This document shows, piece after piece, positions 52,680-60,475 of a stretch of 64,000 nt of DNA (its first letter is position 1; each line of letters opens with the position of its first letter). Location: contig NZ_LGCI01000002.1 of assembly GCF_001281525.1 (NCBI RefSeq), forward strand, positions 248,001 through 312,000, in the 5' to 3' direction. The DNA comes from Lysinibacillus macroides (GTDB lineage Bacteria; Bacillota; Bacilli; Bacillales_A; Planococcaceae). Under the pieces are notes generated by a model. It had not been told where the DNA came from, made no database searches, and saw only the letters and a list, made by a program, of their open reading frames with translations. Position numbers and translations under genes: made by a program.

Positions 52680-53450
52680 CTAATTTAAAACTTTCACTGT
52701 TACTGTTTTGACACCCCATTCGAGTGCTTGTCCCTTCGTTGGAATAAATACATCAATTTTATTTCCCTTAATTGCTCCGCCTGTATCAGCTGCTATTGCT
52801 TCACCATAGCCTTCCACCCAAACCCTTGTGCCCAGAGGAATTACACGCGGGTCTACTGCAATTACCTTTAAGTTTGGATTCGAACGAATATCTGTTCCGT
52901 TTGCTGTAATACCAGAGCAGCCCTCACAATATGCTGTATAAGCAGTAGCACGCATCGTAAATGTTTTACTAGCGCTATTTGTTGGAGCACTTACAGACTG
53001 TGTTTGTGCTGCTGTCTCAGGATTTGTAGAAGTACGCTCAACTGCCTTAGGTTTTGCCTTTGCTGCCGAAGCCTTGATAGCCAAGCTTTCACCCGCGTAA
53101 ATTAAATCTGAGGCAAGATGATTCCATGCCTTTAATTCATCTACCGACACATTATTTGTACGTGCTATGGAAAATAATGTATCACCCTTTTCAATCATAT
53201 ACTGGCCCTCTGGCATTTTTATTATTTCCGTTTTTTCCTCATGCGCCTTTTGTTCTAAGGACTGTCCTAGTGACTCCATTTCGTTTAATTGTTGAAATTC
53301 ACCAACCGATAAATTATAAATTTGTGGAATAGCCCATAGAATACTGCTTGGTAAATTCACCATTAATTTAGCGTCAGCTGAGGATGGACTAGCATACAGG
53401 CTGAAACTAAAGGACAACGCTACTGCTATAGCTAATGTTTTTTTCTTCAT
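52680..53450 (-). CDS. Secreted LysM and 3D domain cell-wall protein
   Basis: A 256-residue exported protein. A signal peptide (about 1-26, ending near SADA) is followed by a short helix-rich part, one LysM domain (MIEKGDTLFSIARTNNVSVDELKAWN) for peptidoglycan binding, a Thr/Ser/Ala-rich linker and a C-terminal 3D domain (MRATAYTAYCEGCSG, then VIPLGTRVWVEGYG, AADTGGAIKG and KIDVFIPTK) that carries the three Asp of the Rpf/MltA-like barrel. The build resembles YocH/YorM of Bacillus, muralytic enzymes. ATG at 53450 is ten bases after GGAGGT. Confidence 0.92.
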   Translation of the reverse strand: MKKKTLAIAVALSFSFSLYASPSSADAKLMVNLPSSILWAIPQIYNLSVGEFQQLNEMESLGQSLEQKAHEEKTEIIKMPEGQYMIEKGDTLFSIARTNNVSVDELKAWNHLASDLIYAGESLAIKASAAKAKPKAVERTSTNPETAAQTQSVSAPTNSASKTFTMRATAYTAYCEGCSGITANGTDIRSNPNLKVIAVDPRVIPLGTRVWVEGYGEAIAADTGGAIKGNKIDVFIPTKGQALEWGVKTVTVKVLN

Positions 53451-53748
53451 TTTACGTAATACCTCCATCATTTTATTATTTTTTGCAAATCTGCTATGAA
53501 TGCACTAGAGTTGAACATTCTATTATGCAAGCAACAACAAATTCACAAATTGATAACTCAGGATTATCTACCTGATATTAGGAATTATTACTATAAAAGC
53601 GGAAAAATATACAATTCCGATGATTTTTTTAGCCATTTAAATGATTTTAGAGGAACCATCATAATGTTGGAGCGATTTTAAGAGGAATTAAATTTTATAT
53701 TAGCTATTCAAATTTTTAACCGATAAAAGAGAAAAGGAGGGATGTAAT

Positions 53749-53928
53749 ATGGAAATGAATTCACTAATGTCCACACAGTTATTGGAGCTTCAACAAACTG
53801 TCCAAATGAGTGTAATGCAGAGTGCACTCAATGCAAATACATCTGCCGCTCTCGAATTGTTAGAAGACATGCCTCAGCAGCAAGCACCTCATCCTTATAA
53901 AGGATCAATGATTGATATTTCAGTTTAA
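53749..53928 (+). CDS. YjfB-family putative motility peptide
   Basis: A 59-residue protein missed by simple length cut-offs. It starts MEMNSLMSTQLLELQQTVQMSVMQSALNAN and ends YKGSMIDISV, matching the YjfB motility family (PF14070), short proteins with a sigma-D-linked expression in Bacillus. AAAGGAGG stands nine bases before ATG and a strong terminator follows the stop. The molecular role is unknown. It fits with hemAT elsewhere in the window in suggesting a motile cell. Confidence 0.82.
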   Translation: MEMNSLMSTQLLELQQTVQMSVMQSALNANTSAALELLEDMPQQQAPHPYKGSMIDISV

Positions 53929-53935
53929 GGCAAAC

Positions 53936-53972
53936 AAAAAGCATGCTAGTCAATGACATTAGCATGCTTTTT
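53936..53972. terminator. Bidirectional terminator
   Basis: Thirteen-base perfect arms AAAAAGCATGCTA and TAGCATGCTTTTT around 11 bases, between the YjfB gene and the convergent diguanylate cyclase gene. Confidence 0.9.
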
Positions 53973-53987
53973 GCTTCAAACCACCTG

Positions 53988-54923
53988 TTATTTAATAATC
54001 ATTTGTCTCATATTTTTCACTACACATATACAATTTCTCCCTGAACGTTTTGCCTTATACAAAGCATGATCGGCAATTTCTATTAATTGATTGGGACTTT
54101 GTATATTAGGTGTAAATGCCGTAATGCCCGCAGACATGGTAACGGGTTTACCACAGACTGTTTCTTGTAAAGCTTGTTTAATACGTAAATTCTCGGCTAA
54201 CTCTACAGCATCCTCGATTGTCCCTAAAGGGAGTATAATTAAAAATTCTTCGCCCCCATATCTAAAGCACATGCCCTGCTCCTGTGTACGCTCCTGCATA
54301 TGATGAGCAAAGCCTTTTAGTACTTCATCCCCCACTGTATGACCATATGTATCATTTATATGTTTAAAATTATCTAAATCAATTAAGATGATGGCATGGG
54401 GCACTTTATTGATAATTAATTCATATAAAGTTTGATCCATTTGTCTACGATTAGGGATACCTGTTAACGCATCTAAATTCAATTGATTCGTTAAATCCTT
54501 AATTTTACTTTCCGAGCAAATCATCATATTTTGCACGTTTTTTTTCAACACATGGGCTTCATAATACCAAGCCCCAACCTTCTGGATCCCTTCCCCTCGT
54601 TCGATAGCTGTTGTGAGGACCTTTAAGGGCTGGACAATCTTTAGCGCAAATCCTATCACAAACGCCAATAGAACAGCTGTAAGTATAATAATCGGAATAA
54701 TACTTTTTTTAAAAAATAAGCTAAAGGAAACAACATTATTATTCGCTGTTTGCCCCATAGTAGAAGTATTCTTTGTTAGATTTTGTAGATCGTCTTCAGT
54801 CATAGATGAAATTTCATAAAAGCTTCGATAGCTACTCCAAATACTGACGCTAGATGTGACGAGCATCACCATTATCGCCATACCCACAATAAGAAACGAT
54901 AACTTTAACTTGAATTTACCCAC
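53988..54923 (-). CDS. Membrane-bound diguanylate cyclase (GGDEF)
   Basis: A 311-residue protein with two membrane helices (about 8-28 and 72-92) enclosing a short extracytoplasmic loop, a HAMP-like linker and a GGDEF domain. FRYGGEEFLIIL (about 234) is an intact GGEEF active site, LDALTGIPNRRQMD and IDLDNFKHINDTYGHTVGDEVL hold the metal and guanine-binding residues. The residues before GGEEF do not form the RxxD inhibitory site. It should make c-di-GMP, opposing the EAL protein near the left end. It is monocistronic. Confidence 0.93.
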   Translation of the reverse strand: MGKFKLKLSFLIVGMAIMVMLVTSSVSIWSSYRSFYEISSMTEDDLQNLTKNTSTMGQTANNNVVSFSLFFKKSIIPIIILTAVLLAFVIGFALKIVQPLKVLTTAIERGEGIQKVGAWYYEAHVLKKNVQNMMICSESKIKDLTNQLNLDALTGIPNRRQMDQTLYELIINKVPHAIILIDLDNFKHINDTYGHTVGDEVLKGFAHHMQERTQEQGMCFRYGGEEFLIILPLGTIEDAVELAENLRIKQALQETVCGKPVTMSAGITAFTPNIQSPNQLIEIADHALYKAKRSGRNCICVVKNMRQMIIK

Positions 54924-55137
54924 AATAAATTATTTCTCCCACCTGAGATAATTTTTTCGTTAATTCTTATCCTTATTTCAACCCATAAACCTATATATAT
55001 TTATTCAATCATCATACGCCTTAGTACTTAAAAAAAACTTAATATAACACCCATATGCTTTTCCCTAGAAAAATTAAATAACTAAAAAGATAATACTAAC
55101 TACTTAAAGTTTTCTTTTATAGATTCTCAAGCAAAAA

Positions 55138-55166
55138 AAATCGCACTCTCTAAGGGGTGCGATTTT
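55138..55166 (-). terminator. Terminator of the small membrane protein gene
   Basis: Arms AAATCGCAC and GTGCGATTT; the A-run on the plus strand gives a T-run for the leftward gene. Confidence 0.75.
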
Positions 55167-55608
55167 ACCAAATTATTGGCTTTGCTACCATGAGCCATAG
55201 CATAATAAGCAATAACACAATATACATCCATGTCTTTCTCTGTAAAAGCGAGACAAATTGTTGGTGGTGATAGACTGGTGTATGAAATGTATGTAATGTC
55301 GGCTTAAAGGCTCTCGCCAAAAATACAATAGAAGCAAGCATTACAAGAAAAGTTAATATAATCCATGAAGTATTCCATGCATAACCAGCATGCCACATTA
55401 ATAAAATACCTGATATAACAAGAATATGGCCTGAATGCTTGACAATCGCAATAGCTCCCTGAAAGGCTTCTATATAGGGAGGCATTTCAGCATTTGAAGC
55501 GATGCGCATTTTCTTTACAATCATGAGCATAACAAACAAAGGCCCAATCGAAAGGACAGCACTTAAAATATGTATATAAAGAAAAAATATATAGATTGAA
55601 AACATCAT
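55165..55608 (-). CDS. DUF2269-like four-helix membrane protein
   Basis: A 147-residue membrane protein with four helices. The first, IYIFFLYIHILSAVLSIGPLF, carries His in the pattern seen in CopD/DUF2269 proteins, and AIVKHSGHILVISGILLMWHAG holds further His in a second helix, so haem or metal binding is possible. GGGGAG lies six bases before the first of two adjacent ATG codons. The gene is monocistronic. The family has no assigned function. Confidence 0.7.
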   Translation of the reverse strand: MMFSIYIFFLYIHILSAVLSIGPLFVMLMIVKKMRIASNAEMPPYIEAFQGAIAIVKHSGHILVISGILLMWHAGYAWNTSWIILTFLVMLASIVFLARAFKPTLHTFHTPVYHHQQFVSLLQRKTWMYIVLLLIMLWLMVAKPIIW

Positions 55609-55786
55609 TTCGGCTCCCCTCTTTAGCAGTCCCCACCATTATAACATCCAGCCTAAGCTTGCTTGATTGGCATTTGTGAATCCTTTGTAAACATAGATTG
55701 AAACATTGTTAAATTGTTTGAAAATCACACAAAGAGGGTAAAGATTATAGTAACATGCACATATAGAACAAAAAGGAGTGATTTTT

Positions 55787-56416
55787 ATAGGGATTCATCA
55801 ATTTTTTACAAGCCTAAATGATTTAGAACGTATTATTCGTTGTCCTGGCCGCTTCAAATTTGAAGAGCATAATGTAGCAGCCCACTCTTGGAAAGTATCA
55901 CAGTATGCTATGTTCTTTGCTACATTAGAAGAAATGCATGGGGCAAAGGTTGATTGGAAATCCTTATATGAAAAAACAATCAATCATGACTTTGCGGAGG
56001 TTTTTATTGGTGATATTAAAACACCTGTCAAACACGCAAGCCCAGAGCTAAAGCAAATGCTAGCCCATGTGGAAGAAAAGATGATGGAAAAATTCATTGT
56101 CAACGAAATTCCACAAGAGTTTCAGGTAGTTTTCTTTGAACGTATGAAGGAAGGTAAGGATGATACGTTAGAGGGTCGTCTACTTGAATTCGCGGATAAG
56201 CTTGATCAATTTTACGAGGCTTTTGCAGAATTAAAGCGAGGCAATACAGATAAGGAATTTGTCTATATGTATCAAACAGCTCTCTCTAAGCTTTTAGCCA
56301 TTCCTCTTGAGGCCACAGTTCGATATTTCCGTACTGAAATTTTAAAGGACGCTGTCAAGGAAAAAACACATATTGATATTCAAGCATTAACAAATGAAGT
56401 GCTCACAGCAAACTAA
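55787..56416 (+). CDS. YfbR-like HD-domain hydrolase with unusual start
   Basis: A 209-residue HD-superfamily metal phosphohydrolase. FEEHNVAAHSWKVSQYAMFFA gives the first metal His, and TINHDFAEVFIGDIKTPVKH the HD pair, matching YfbR-type 5'-nucleotidases/pyrophosphohydrolases. The reading frame is open to a GTG at 55778, but that codon overlaps the ribosome-binding site AAGGAG (55773-55778). The codon at the right spacing of eight bases is ATA at 55787, followed by GIHQFFTSLND. I therefore place the start at ATA, either a rare start or a mutated ATG. The internal evidence for the protein is strong. Confidence 0.8.
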   Translation: MGIHQFFTSLNDLERIIRCPGRFKFEEHNVAAHSWKVSQYAMFFATLEEMHGAKVDWKSLYEKTINHDFAEVFIGDIKTPVKHASPELKQMLAHVEEKMMEKFIVNEIPQEFQVVFFERMKEGKDDTLEGRLLEFADKLDQFYEAFAELKRGNTDKEFVYMYQTALSKLLAIPLEATVRYFRTEILKDAVKEKTHIDIQALTNEVLTAN

Positions 56417-56429
56417 CAAGGTGCATGTA

Positions 56430-56474
56430 CAAGTTTTCCGAATGAAAGAAAAATTCACGGAAGGCTTTTTTTAT
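56430..56474 (+). terminator. Weak terminator of the HD gene
   Basis: Imperfect arms AAGTTTTCCGAAT and ATTCACGGAAGGCTT, followed by a T-run. Confidence 0.5.
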
Positions 56475-56520
56475 TTTCGATAAAAAGTCGTATAATTAGG
56501 AGGAGATTGGAGGAAAAGTT

Positions 56521-57036
56521 TTGTCACAAGTATGCGCCATTATCAAAGATTTATTACCGCTCTACCAAAAACAAATGCTGCAAGCACCAACAAAGGCATT
56601 TGTCGAACAACATTTAGCAAGTTGCCAGCAATGTCAGCAGCTCGCTAGCTTAAAACAAGTTAATCATCACTATTTACCGATGAAAAGAACCTTAGCATTT
56701 TTTCATATTATCTTTATTGTGTTGTCTTTTATGTTTGCCCTTAACTCATCCTTGCTTGGCAATCAAAAGGGCTTTGTAATCTCCTATGCCATTTTCGGTT
56801 GCCTTTCTTATCTTTTCTATAAAAATAGTTGGATTGTGGTTATCATCAGCTCCGTGCCTGTATTTGTTTGGGCTATTATTCATAATCTGTATAATGGGCT
56901 TTATACGACTGCCTCCTCCCTCACAGCAATCAGCACATTGCTAGTTGGTGCAAGCTATATCGCTCTTTTACATACGATTTTCGCCTTAATCGGGGCCGCT
57001 TTTGCTATTATGATGCGTAGAGTTACAAGGAGGTAG
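56521..57036 (+). CDS. Zinc-finger membrane protein (anti-sigma-like)
   Basis: A 171-residue protein. The N-terminal part VCAIIKDLLPLYQKQMLQAPTKAFVEQHLASCQQCQ has the Cys-x-His-x-x-Cys-like zf-HC2 layout (HLASCQQC) found in anti-sigma factors, followed by three to four helices (about 58-165). The start is TTG at 56521, seven bases after GGAGG. No sigma gene adjoins it on the same strand; the nearest, on the opposite strand, has its own anti-sigma gene. It might regulate a sigma factor elsewhere or be a free-standing sensor. Confidence 0.75.
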   Translation: MSQVCAIIKDLLPLYQKQMLQAPTKAFVEQHLASCQQCQQLASLKQVNHHYLPMKRTLAFFHIIFIVLSFMFALNSSLLGNQKGFVISYAIFGCLSYLFYKNSWIVVIISSVPVFVWAIIHNLYNGLYTTASSLTAISTLLVGASYIALLHTIFALIGAAFAIMMRRVTRR

Positions 57037-57063
57037 TTGTCTCCACAAAGCCGAGACAACTAC
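57033..57063. terminator. Terminator between convergent genes
   Basis: Eleven-base perfect arms GTAGTTGTCTC and GAGACAACTAC around nine bases. It includes the zinc-finger gene's stop codon but lacks a T-run. Confidence 0.6.
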
Positions 57064-57069
57064 TCATTA

Positions 57070-58071
57070 CTATCTATTATCCCAATTCCATAGCTCAACA
57101 GCTCCAAGCACTTCATTAGAAATTCCTTCAATGTCTTTGAGCTTTAATAATTCCTTCGTTGGCCCTGTCACCACAGCCCCATAAACCTGAAAACCATTCG
57201 TTTTTAAATAATCATAGCGCTCTTGCAAATGAGCTACACCAAGAAAATCTTCAATATAGCTTTGTTTTTCATTGTTCAATAATTTTTCCATATTTTCTAG
57301 CATAATATGCTGACTTTTTTTAATGTTCGTAAAATTCTCCCCTATCCAGATATGCGAATAATCATCACTAACCTCCAATCCTGCTGACAGCCCAAAGGTA
57401 TCATAAATTGTAATCGTGCCACTACCTTTACTGTGAAAAGCTGGATCAAAGGATTTTAATTCACCCGTATATAAAGGCATCCAAACAATGTTTATATCGT
57501 ACGAAGCAAGTTTTCTCACCAGCTCTATTGGCTCCATAAACGTTGACATAGAAAAGGCCAGCTCCGCCACCGTGCCTTCAGGTATTTTTTCGAGTGTCTT
57601 CCAAACATTATGATTCAGCTGAGAGGAGGTTGCTTTCCCTGTTTGAGGATCTACAGGTAAATTAAAGCTAAATTTCTCAGACGCCTCTGTCGATGCTAAA
57701 TCCATTCTCATCGTGGAAGCTGTATTCCAAATAGATTTTTCTATATGCATTTCGCCCACAACTACATCTTCTTTCCCTACTTGCTTCACAAGAGGGTAGT
57801 TTATTTTTTGTGTCAAAAGTGGTGTTATTTCCGTAGGCAACCTTGAGTTAAACTGGCCTTTAATATTCGGCTGTTGCCACTCTAGGACAATTAATGAATT
57901 ATAAAGGTGTTTAAGGTCTGGCTGTGTTTTTTGGAAAATAATAGACACTCCTATAAGATAAAGTCCATAAATCACAGCGCATATTAACAATATACGTAAT
58001 ACACGAAACGTTAACGTAAAACGGTATTTCCGTAAAATTCTTTTTTCCATATCTTGCGACCACTCAGTCAT
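57070..58071 (-). CDS. Anti-sigma factor (sigma-regulatory N and C domains)
   Basis: A 333-residue protein with one membrane helix (about 26-46) after a short cytoplasmic N-terminus (MTEWSQDMEKRILRKYRFTL), followed by a large extracytoplasmic region. The layout is that of the Sigma_reg_N/Sigma_reg_C proteins that hold an ECF sigma factor at the membrane. ATG at 58071 lies seven bases after GGAGG and overlaps the sigma gene's end by eight bases (ATGACTGA), so the pair is translationally coupled. It should release the sigma factor on an envelope signal. Confidence 0.87.
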   Translation of the reverse strand: MTEWSQDMEKRILRKYRFTLTFRVLRILLICAVIYGLYLIGVSIIFQKTQPDLKHLYNSLIVLEWQQPNIKGQFNSRLPTEITPLLTQKINYPLVKQVGKEDVVVGEMHIEKSIWNTASTMRMDLASTEASEKFSFNLPVDPQTGKATSSQLNHNVWKTLEKIPEGTVAELAFSMSTFMEPIELVRKLASYDINIVWMPLYTGELKSFDPAFHSKGSGTITIYDTFGLSAGLEVSDDYSHIWIGENFTNIKKSQHIMLENMEKLLNNEKQSYIEDFLGVAHLQERYDYLKTNGFQVYGAVVTGPTKELLKLKDIEGISNEVLGAVELWNWDNR

Positions 58072-58594
58072 CCTGAAAACCTCCATTCTTTTTAGCTACC
58101 TCTGCCAAGCGCTTTCGTGCACGATGTAAAAGTATTTTCACCTGTCCCTCTGATAGATCAAGTGCCTCCTGTAACTCTCGATAAGAAAATTGCTCATATT
58201 CGCGTAAATATAATATCACCCTGTAATTTTCAGGAAGAAATTTTAATAATAATTGGACATCCTCTGTGCTTTCCTGCTTCACAATAGCTTCCTCTGGCAG
58301 CCCATAAGGACTAAGCAGCTCATCTTTCCAAAATAAATGGGCAAATGGTATTGTCCTTCGCCTCGCTTGCTTACGCCATTCATCCAAATAAGTATTTCGT
58401 GCTACTTTAAATAACCATGCTCTCACATCCTCCTCTGTGTAAAATGACAGCGATATCGTAGCTCGTACAAAGGTTTCTTGCACTAAATCTTCTGCTATAT
58501 GTACTGATCCAGACATTTTCAGCAGAAAATAATACAATGATTTCGCATATTTTTTATAAAGTTGCTCAAGCTCATTTTTCCGCTGTCTGTCCAT
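58064..58594 (-). CDS. ECF-type RNA polymerase sigma factor
   Basis: A 176-residue sigma factor. Region 2 includes GSVHIAEDLVQETFVRATISL and VRAWLFKVARNTYLDEWRKQ; region 4 includes FLPENYRVILYLREYEQFSYRELQEALDLSEGQVKILLHRARKRL. There are no regions 1 or 3. ATG at 58594 has AGGAGG six bases upstream; the longer frame from 58657 reads through the promoter and is not used. It is followed by its overlapping anti-sigma gene. An ECF-type promoter upstream suggests autoregulation in an envelope-stress response. Confidence 0.94.
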   Translation of the reverse strand: MDRQRKNELEQLYKKYAKSLYYFLLKMSGSVHIAEDLVQETFVRATISLSFYTEEDVRAWLFKVARNTYLDEWRKQARRRTIPFAHLFWKDELLSPYGLPEEAIVKQESTEDVQLLLKFLPENYRVILYLREYEQFSYRELQEALDLSEGQVKILLHRARKRLAEVAKKNGGFQDD

Positions 58595-58624
58595 ACAATC
58601 CTCCTCGCTTGCTGTTTCACCAGT

Positions 58625-58652
58625 AAAACGCATGTCCCTGCTAAATGTTACA
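58625..58652 (-). promoter_or_regulatory. ECF-type (autoregulatory) promoter
   Basis: On the minus strand TGTAAC (58647-58652), a 16-base spacer and CGTTTT (58625-58630). This resembles sigma-X/sigma-W/sigma-M promoters and lies 31 bases before the sigma gene's start. Confidence 0.6.
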
Positions 58653-58683
58653 GTCATTACTAATTTTTTGTAAAAATAAAAAG

Positions 58684-58741
58684 AGCCGATTTTGAGTAGC
58701 TGTTATTGCTTTGGGCTACTCAATTCTCGGCCCTTTTTATG
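58684..58741 (-). terminator. Terminator of the phnA-like gene
   Basis: Long imperfect arms GAGCCGA-TTGAGTAGC and GCTACTCAA-TCGGCCC, followed by a T-run on the minus strand. Confidence 0.85.
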
Positions 58742-58745
58742 ATCA

Positions 58746-59084
58746 CTATGCTTTTTTCACGAATTCTGACTTTAATTTCATAGCTCCAAAGCCATCAATT
58801 TTACAGTCAATATTATGGTCACCTTCCACTAGGCGAATGCTTTTCACCTTTGTACCAATTTTTAATGTGGATGAGCTGCCCTTTACCTTTAAATCCTTAA
58901 TAACAGTAACTGAATCACCATCAGCAAGTAAATTGCCATTTGCATCCTTGACAATCAATGCATCTGCTTCCTGCTCAATTGCCTCCATGCTCCACTCATG
59001 CGCACATTCTGGACACACATAGTTAACCCCATCCTCATATGTATATTCGGAATGACATTGTGGACAATTTGGATAAGCTGCCAT
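58746..59084 (-). CDS. phnA: PhnA/YjdM-family zinc-ribbon protein
   Basis: A 112-residue protein. The N-terminal zinc ribbon has CPQC and CPEC (residues about 7-28) and the C-terminal domain includes [26 protein letters not shown] and [13 protein letters not shown], the PhnA/YjdM signature. Despite the historic name, a phosphonate role is not supported by neighbours. It is a single gene with its own terminator; the function is unknown. Confidence 0.93.
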   Translation of the reverse strand: MAAYPNCPQCHSEYTYEDGVNYVCPECAHEWSMEAIEQEADALIVKDANGNLLADGDSVTVIKDLKVKGSSSTLKIGTKVKSIRLVEGDHNIDCKIDGFGAMKLKSEFVKKA

Positions 59085-59499
59085 TTTGTTTCCCCCTTTA
59101 TATTTTTGCTACCTGTTCAATTATGCCCCGGCATCATGGCGTCCGGATTTTTTTCGAGTTCACACTAAATGCGTCTCTTCAAAATTCGTGACTTTTATCT
59201 TAATTTATCGAGGTTCGGATACTCGTAACACATGCCATCTGTAGAGGCAAACATTGAATCAAGATAATCCCTGTATATGCCTTTATCTTTACATAGTTAG
59301 GCATAATAAGCAAAGGTTGTTCGTCTTTTTTGTTCGTGTTTGTGAAAGAAATATGAAGCTCCTGTCCCTACTTGGAAACATTTCTATAGTGGAATTGTCG
59401 GCTTTGGTACATCTAACCATTGACATATTTGTTAAAACCCTCTTACTTGCAAGTTGAGCGATCATGTTTTATTATATCCATAAAGGCTGCATTGCTCGT

Positions 59500-59640
59500 A
59501 TAATATTAAGTTTTAACCTTTAAGCTGTAAAAGGGAGTTTTATTATTGGAGTTGGAATGACGGGCCTCACACCACGGTGCATGAGGATAAGCAGGAAGGC
59601 TTCTGCGAACACCCACTTTGAGGAGTGGTGGTTTAAAACT
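59500..59640 (+). other. Hairpin-dense stretch, possible 3' remnant of a TnpB (IS200/IS605-type) element
   Basis: The segment contains nested short stems: GCCTCA/TGAGG around CACCACGGTG, AAGCAG..CTTCTGC, and CCACT-N6-AGTGG near the end. It is less AT-rich than its surroundings. An imperfect frame just before it ends in ARIIL, which resembles the AAxNIL end of TnpB proteins, whose 3' region encodes a structured guide RNA ending in a stem close to the element's right end. No intact tnpB is present. The assignment is tentative. Confidence 0.3.
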
Positions 59641-59703
59641 TTCTATAATAACTACGGCATACGCGGCTTTTTACTTAAATATTGTTATATCAAGATGTAT
59701 ACA

Positions 59704-59737
59704 AGCATCTTAGCCAAATTGGTTAAGGTGCTTTTTT
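59704..59737 (+). terminator. Terminator-like hairpin
   Basis: Arms AAGCA-CTTA and TAAG-TGCTT with one bulge, followed by TTTTTT. Confidence 0.55.
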
Positions 59738-59837
59738 ATTCCAAAATAATCCTTGAGGTTAAACTTCTTTGCTATTAAAGATAAATAACAATGGACCCCC
59801 ATTATTGAATGGTCTTCAATAATTGAGATACTGCACT

Positions 59838-60211
59838 TCAAGACTTCTTCGCTAAATCATTGAGAGTTCTACTATCTTTTATTAAATTAGGATGCAGTAT
59901 TTTATTTCTTTCTAGCTTCCTAGATTCATTAAGTGGATATTTAACTTGTGAACTGATGAGGCCATTTCTTTTTGCAAGTTGAATATTTGAATTGAAATTA
60001 CCACTAGGATTTATTTCGTTTTTTCTAAGAAAATTATCCAACTTTTCTTCTAACAAAACCTGTGATAATGCTATAACTGCTGCATCATGACCTAATTTAT
60101 AGTTCTCTTTTAATTCATGATATATAGTTCCTGTAATTGTCCATCCCACCTTATCAAAATATACATAACCTTTATTGTATTTATATTTTAGTTTTTACTT
60201 AAATCCATCAT
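59838..60211 (-). pseudogene. HEPN-like small protein gene, frameshifted near the start
   Basis: The intact part (59838-60149, 103 codons from GTG) encodes a helical protein with RNKILH near the C-terminus, the R-N-x3-H (Rx4H) motif of HEPN RNases. Coding potential continues upstream: AGGAG-TTAT-ATG-ATG at 60208-60211 opens a frame (MMDLSK) that hits a stop after an A5 run at 60192-60196. Adding one A restores a continuous frame (KLKYKYNKGYVYFDKVGW) into the body. So the original start was probably ATG at 60211 or 60208, and a one-base deletion has broken it. The GTG at 60149 might still give a shorter product. Confidence 0.5.
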
Positions 60212-60369
60212 ATAACTCCTAATTACCTGCTCACAATATACCCCACCTTAGCGGGGCACAATTACCAAATTTCCCAAAGTAGAACTGATAGGTAGAGTTT
60301 ATAGAAGTGTTCAATGGTTTTAATAGCCAATGGTTTACTATAACAATTATTACTATTAGCAGCATAAAA

Positions 60370-60402
60370 AAGATGATGTCTATTCAATATAGGAATCATC
60401 TT
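60370..60402 (-). terminator. Terminator of the 60.5-kb secreted protein gene
   Basis: Arms AAGATGAT and ATCATCTT around 17 bases, then TTTTTT on the minus strand. Confidence 0.65.
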
Positions 60403-60475
60403 CTAGTTGTTTAATCTCTTTTTTATTGTGCCCTTGACATTGCGTTAGTTCTTCTGCATTCGATCATTTACTATT

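Larger units (their letters stand above)
59085..59837. other. Intergenic region with mobile-element remnant
   Basis: About 750 bases without a convincing intact gene. Short frames at 59254-59457 and 59557-59778 lack ribosome-binding sites or family signals. The interesting part is a GC-richer, hairpin-dense stretch at 59500-59640 and a terminator-like hairpin at 59704-59737. Confidence 0.5.

Noticed and set aside
53496-53681. 61-codon frame upstream of the YjfB gene
   Set aside because: Polar, plausible composition, but no ribosome-binding site before ATG and no recognised motif; the credible gene in this gap is the YjfB peptide at 53749.
59557-59778. 73-codon frame across the hairpin-dense stretch
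   Set aside because: It overlaps the structured remnant, has an unusual composition and runs into a terminator-like hairpin; more likely non-coding.
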